From Kiritimatiellia bacterium (GTDB lineage: Bacteria; Verrucomicrobiota; Kiritimatiellia; RFP12; UBA1067), in the NCBI GenBank assembly GCA_017403825.1, contig JAFRDO010000067.1:1-64000 (forward strand): a stretch of 64,000 bases of DNA, given 5' to 3'. Below are positions 62,627-64,000 of this stretch, piece after piece. The translations under genes and the position numbers were made by a program. A model generated the notes under the pieces. The model saw nothing but the letters and a program-made list of their open reading frames with translations. It did not search any database and had not been told where the DNA came from. Positions within the stretch are counted from its first letter, which is position 1. Each line of letters opens with the position of its first letter.

Positions 62627-64000
62627 AAGCCTTGCATATCCTTAGCAGCCGCTCTTCCTCGAAGCCGCCGCAGATGAACTGGACGCCGACCGGCAGGCGC
62701 GTGCCCTCCGTAAGACCCGCAGGCACGGACGCCGCACAGACCCCGGCGAGGGCGGACGGTATCGTGTAGAGGTCGTTCAGGTACATGGTCAGCGGATCCT
62801 GGTTCTCGCCGAACTTGAACGCCGGAGTCGGAGCGCACGGAGAGACGATGGCGTCAACCTTCTCAAACGCTTCCACGAAGTCGCGGGTGACGAGCGTGCG
62901 CACCTTCTGCGCCCTCCCGTAGTAGGCGTCGTAGTAGCCGCTGGACAACACGTAGGTGCCCATGATTATGCGGCGCTTCACCTCCGGCCCGAAGCCCTCC
63001 GCCCTGCTCTTCGTGTAGAGCGAATAGACGTCTGTCGCCTTGTCGCTGCGATGCCCGTACCTGACGCCGTCGAACCGCGCGAGGTTCGCGCTTGCCTCCG
63101 CCGGCGCTATGATGTAATATACGGCCATCGCATACTCGGTGTGCGGCAGCGAGACCTCCACCAGCTCGGCCCCCGCCGCCTCGCAGGCGCGGATCGCCGC
63201 CTCGGTGATGCGCCGCACCTCCGGGTCCAAGCCGGACACGTCGAAATATTCCTTTGGCAGCCCGAGCCGCACGCCCTTCAGCGTTGCGCCCTCAAGCGCC
63301 GCCGCGTAGTCCGGCACCGGCACGTCAGGCGTCGTCCCGTCCATCGCGTCATGGCCCGCCAGAGCCTTGAGAAGGATCGCCGCGTCCTCGACGGACTTCG
63401 TCATCGGCCCCACCTGGTCAAGTGAGCTTGCGAACGCGGTGACGCCGTAGCGGCTGACGCGCCCGTAGCTCGGCTTCACCCCGACGCACCCGCAGAAGCT
63501 GGCTGGCTGGCGTATCGACCCGCCAGTGTCCGTGCCGAGCGCGGCAATGCAGAGGTTTCCGCCGACGGCCGCCGCGCTTCCGCCGGACGAGCCGCCGGGC
63601 ACGCGAGAGAGGTCGTGCGGATTGCGCGTCACCCCCAGACCGGAGTTCTCCGTGGAGGACCCCATCGCGAACTCGTCCATGTTCACGCGACCGGCGGGTA
63701 TGAAGCCGTTGGCCTTCATGTTGCGGATGACCGTCGCGTCATATGGCGACACGTAGCCCTTCAGGATCTTCGACGCGCACGTGCAGGGCTGGCCATTCAC
63801 GTTTATGAGGTCCTTGATTGCAATCGGCACCGATTTCGGGTTCTCCCGCGCGAGCCGCAAGGCGCCTTCCTCGTCGAACGTAAGATAAGCGCCGATCTTG
63901 CCGTCCGCCGCATGGTACCTGTCGATGACCGCCTGCGTCAGCTCCTCGCTGGTGAAGTCGCCCTTCGCCAGACCCTCCTGCGCCGCCTTTATCCCGAGTT
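62607..64000 (-). CDS. gatA: Aspartyl/glutamyl-tRNA amidotransferase subunit A, 5-prime end outside window
   Basis: Partial: the reading frame runs off the right edge, and the first visible residues ([20 protein letters not shown]) still belong to the N-terminal domain, so only a short start is missing. Amidase triad: Lys in PIAIKDLIN, and the Ser residues in [14 protein letters not shown] and [11 protein letters not shown], all intact. It makes Gln-tRNA or Asn-tRNA by transamidation with GatB and GatC, which should lie beyond the window. The 3-prime end overlaps the cyclophilin gene. Confidence 0.94.
   Translation of the reverse strand, partial: LGIKAAQEGLAKGDFTSEELTQAVIDRYHAADGKIGAYLTFDEEGALRLARENPKSVPIAIKDLINVNGQPCTCASKILKGYVSPYDATVIRNMKANGFIPAGRVNMDEFAMGSSTENSGLGVTRNPHDLSRVPGGSSGGSAAAVGGNLCIAALGTDTGGSIRQPASFCGCVGVKPSYGRVSRYGVTAFASSLDQVGPMTKSVEDAAILLKALAGHDAMDGTTPDVPVPDYAAALEGATLKGVRLGLPKEYFDVSGLDPEVRRITEAAIRACEAAGAELVEVSLPHTEYAMAVYYIIAPAEASANLARFDGVRYGHRSDKATDVYSLYTKSRAEGFGPEVKRRIIMGTYVLSSGYYDAYYGRAQKVRTLVTRDFVEAFEKVDAIVSPCAPTPAFKFGENQDPLTMYLNDLYTIPSALAGVCAASVPAGLTEGTRLPVGVQFICGGFEEERLLRICKAYEDSNN

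Overview
This window reads as a GC-rich chromosome segment of a Gram-negative, carbohydrate-degrading anaerobe. My best guess is the PVC group, most likely a gut-type Kiritimatiellota or Lentisphaerota relative. That guess rests on four things: outer-membrane machinery (TolC, RND pump, beta-barrels, many lipoproteins), Tat-type lipoprotein glycosidases of the GH109 kind, secreted LamG-like and beta-helix proteins, and ferrous iron uptake by Feo. No rRNA, tRNA, CRISPR array or prophage was seen. Almost all genes lie on the minus strand; the exceptions are a XylR-like regulator, a coiled-coil lipoprotein/zinc-ribbon pair and an MFS transporter.

Region 1 (0.3-10.5 kb) is a metal block. A heavy-metal RND efflux operon (Cys-rich leaderless gene, small Cys/His lipoprotein, TolC-like, His-rich adaptor, CusA/CzcA pump) is followed upstream by feoA, feoB, a FeoB-associated Cys-rich peptide and an outer-membrane barrel. 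A DtxR-like palindrome sits in front of feoA. Region 2 (10.5-16 kb) holds a 21-residue tandem repeat protein, an AraC regulator, a low-complexity secreted protein, gyrB and trpS.

Region 3 (16-43.7 kb) is a large glycan-degradation island: a serine-hydrolase-like protein without its catalytic residues, two or three unassigned TIM-barrel-type secreted proteins, a TolB-like propeller, LamG-like surface proteins, a PHP-domain lipoprotein, a DUF6259-like protein, a ceramidase-like protein, a GH109 lipoprotein, a MurQ/GCKR-like SIS protein, a XylR-type regulator, a GH106 rhamnosidase, a pectate-lyase-like beta-helix and a GH31 glycosidase. Many of these genes overlap by 1-4 bases and so look translationally coupled. 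An AAA/DUF4143 ATPase with two palindromic repeats over its promoter is embedded here.

Region 4 (43.7-47.3 kb) holds a 418-bp element with 46-bp terminal inverted repeats, a pair of uncharacterised coiled-coil genes, and a second inverted repeat between convergent genes. Region 5 (47.2-64 kb) is mostly housekeeping (proA, ybeY, citrate synthase, dsbD-like, ligA, DUF2062, DUF1015, cyclophilin, gatA cut by the window end). Mixed in are a second GH109, an MFS transporter, a GH2 glycosidase and a TetR regulator.

Two promoter themes recur. Many genes have an extended -10 box GGTATAAT, and at least six start 6-8 bases after a TATAAT/TATACT box, which implies leaderless transcripts.
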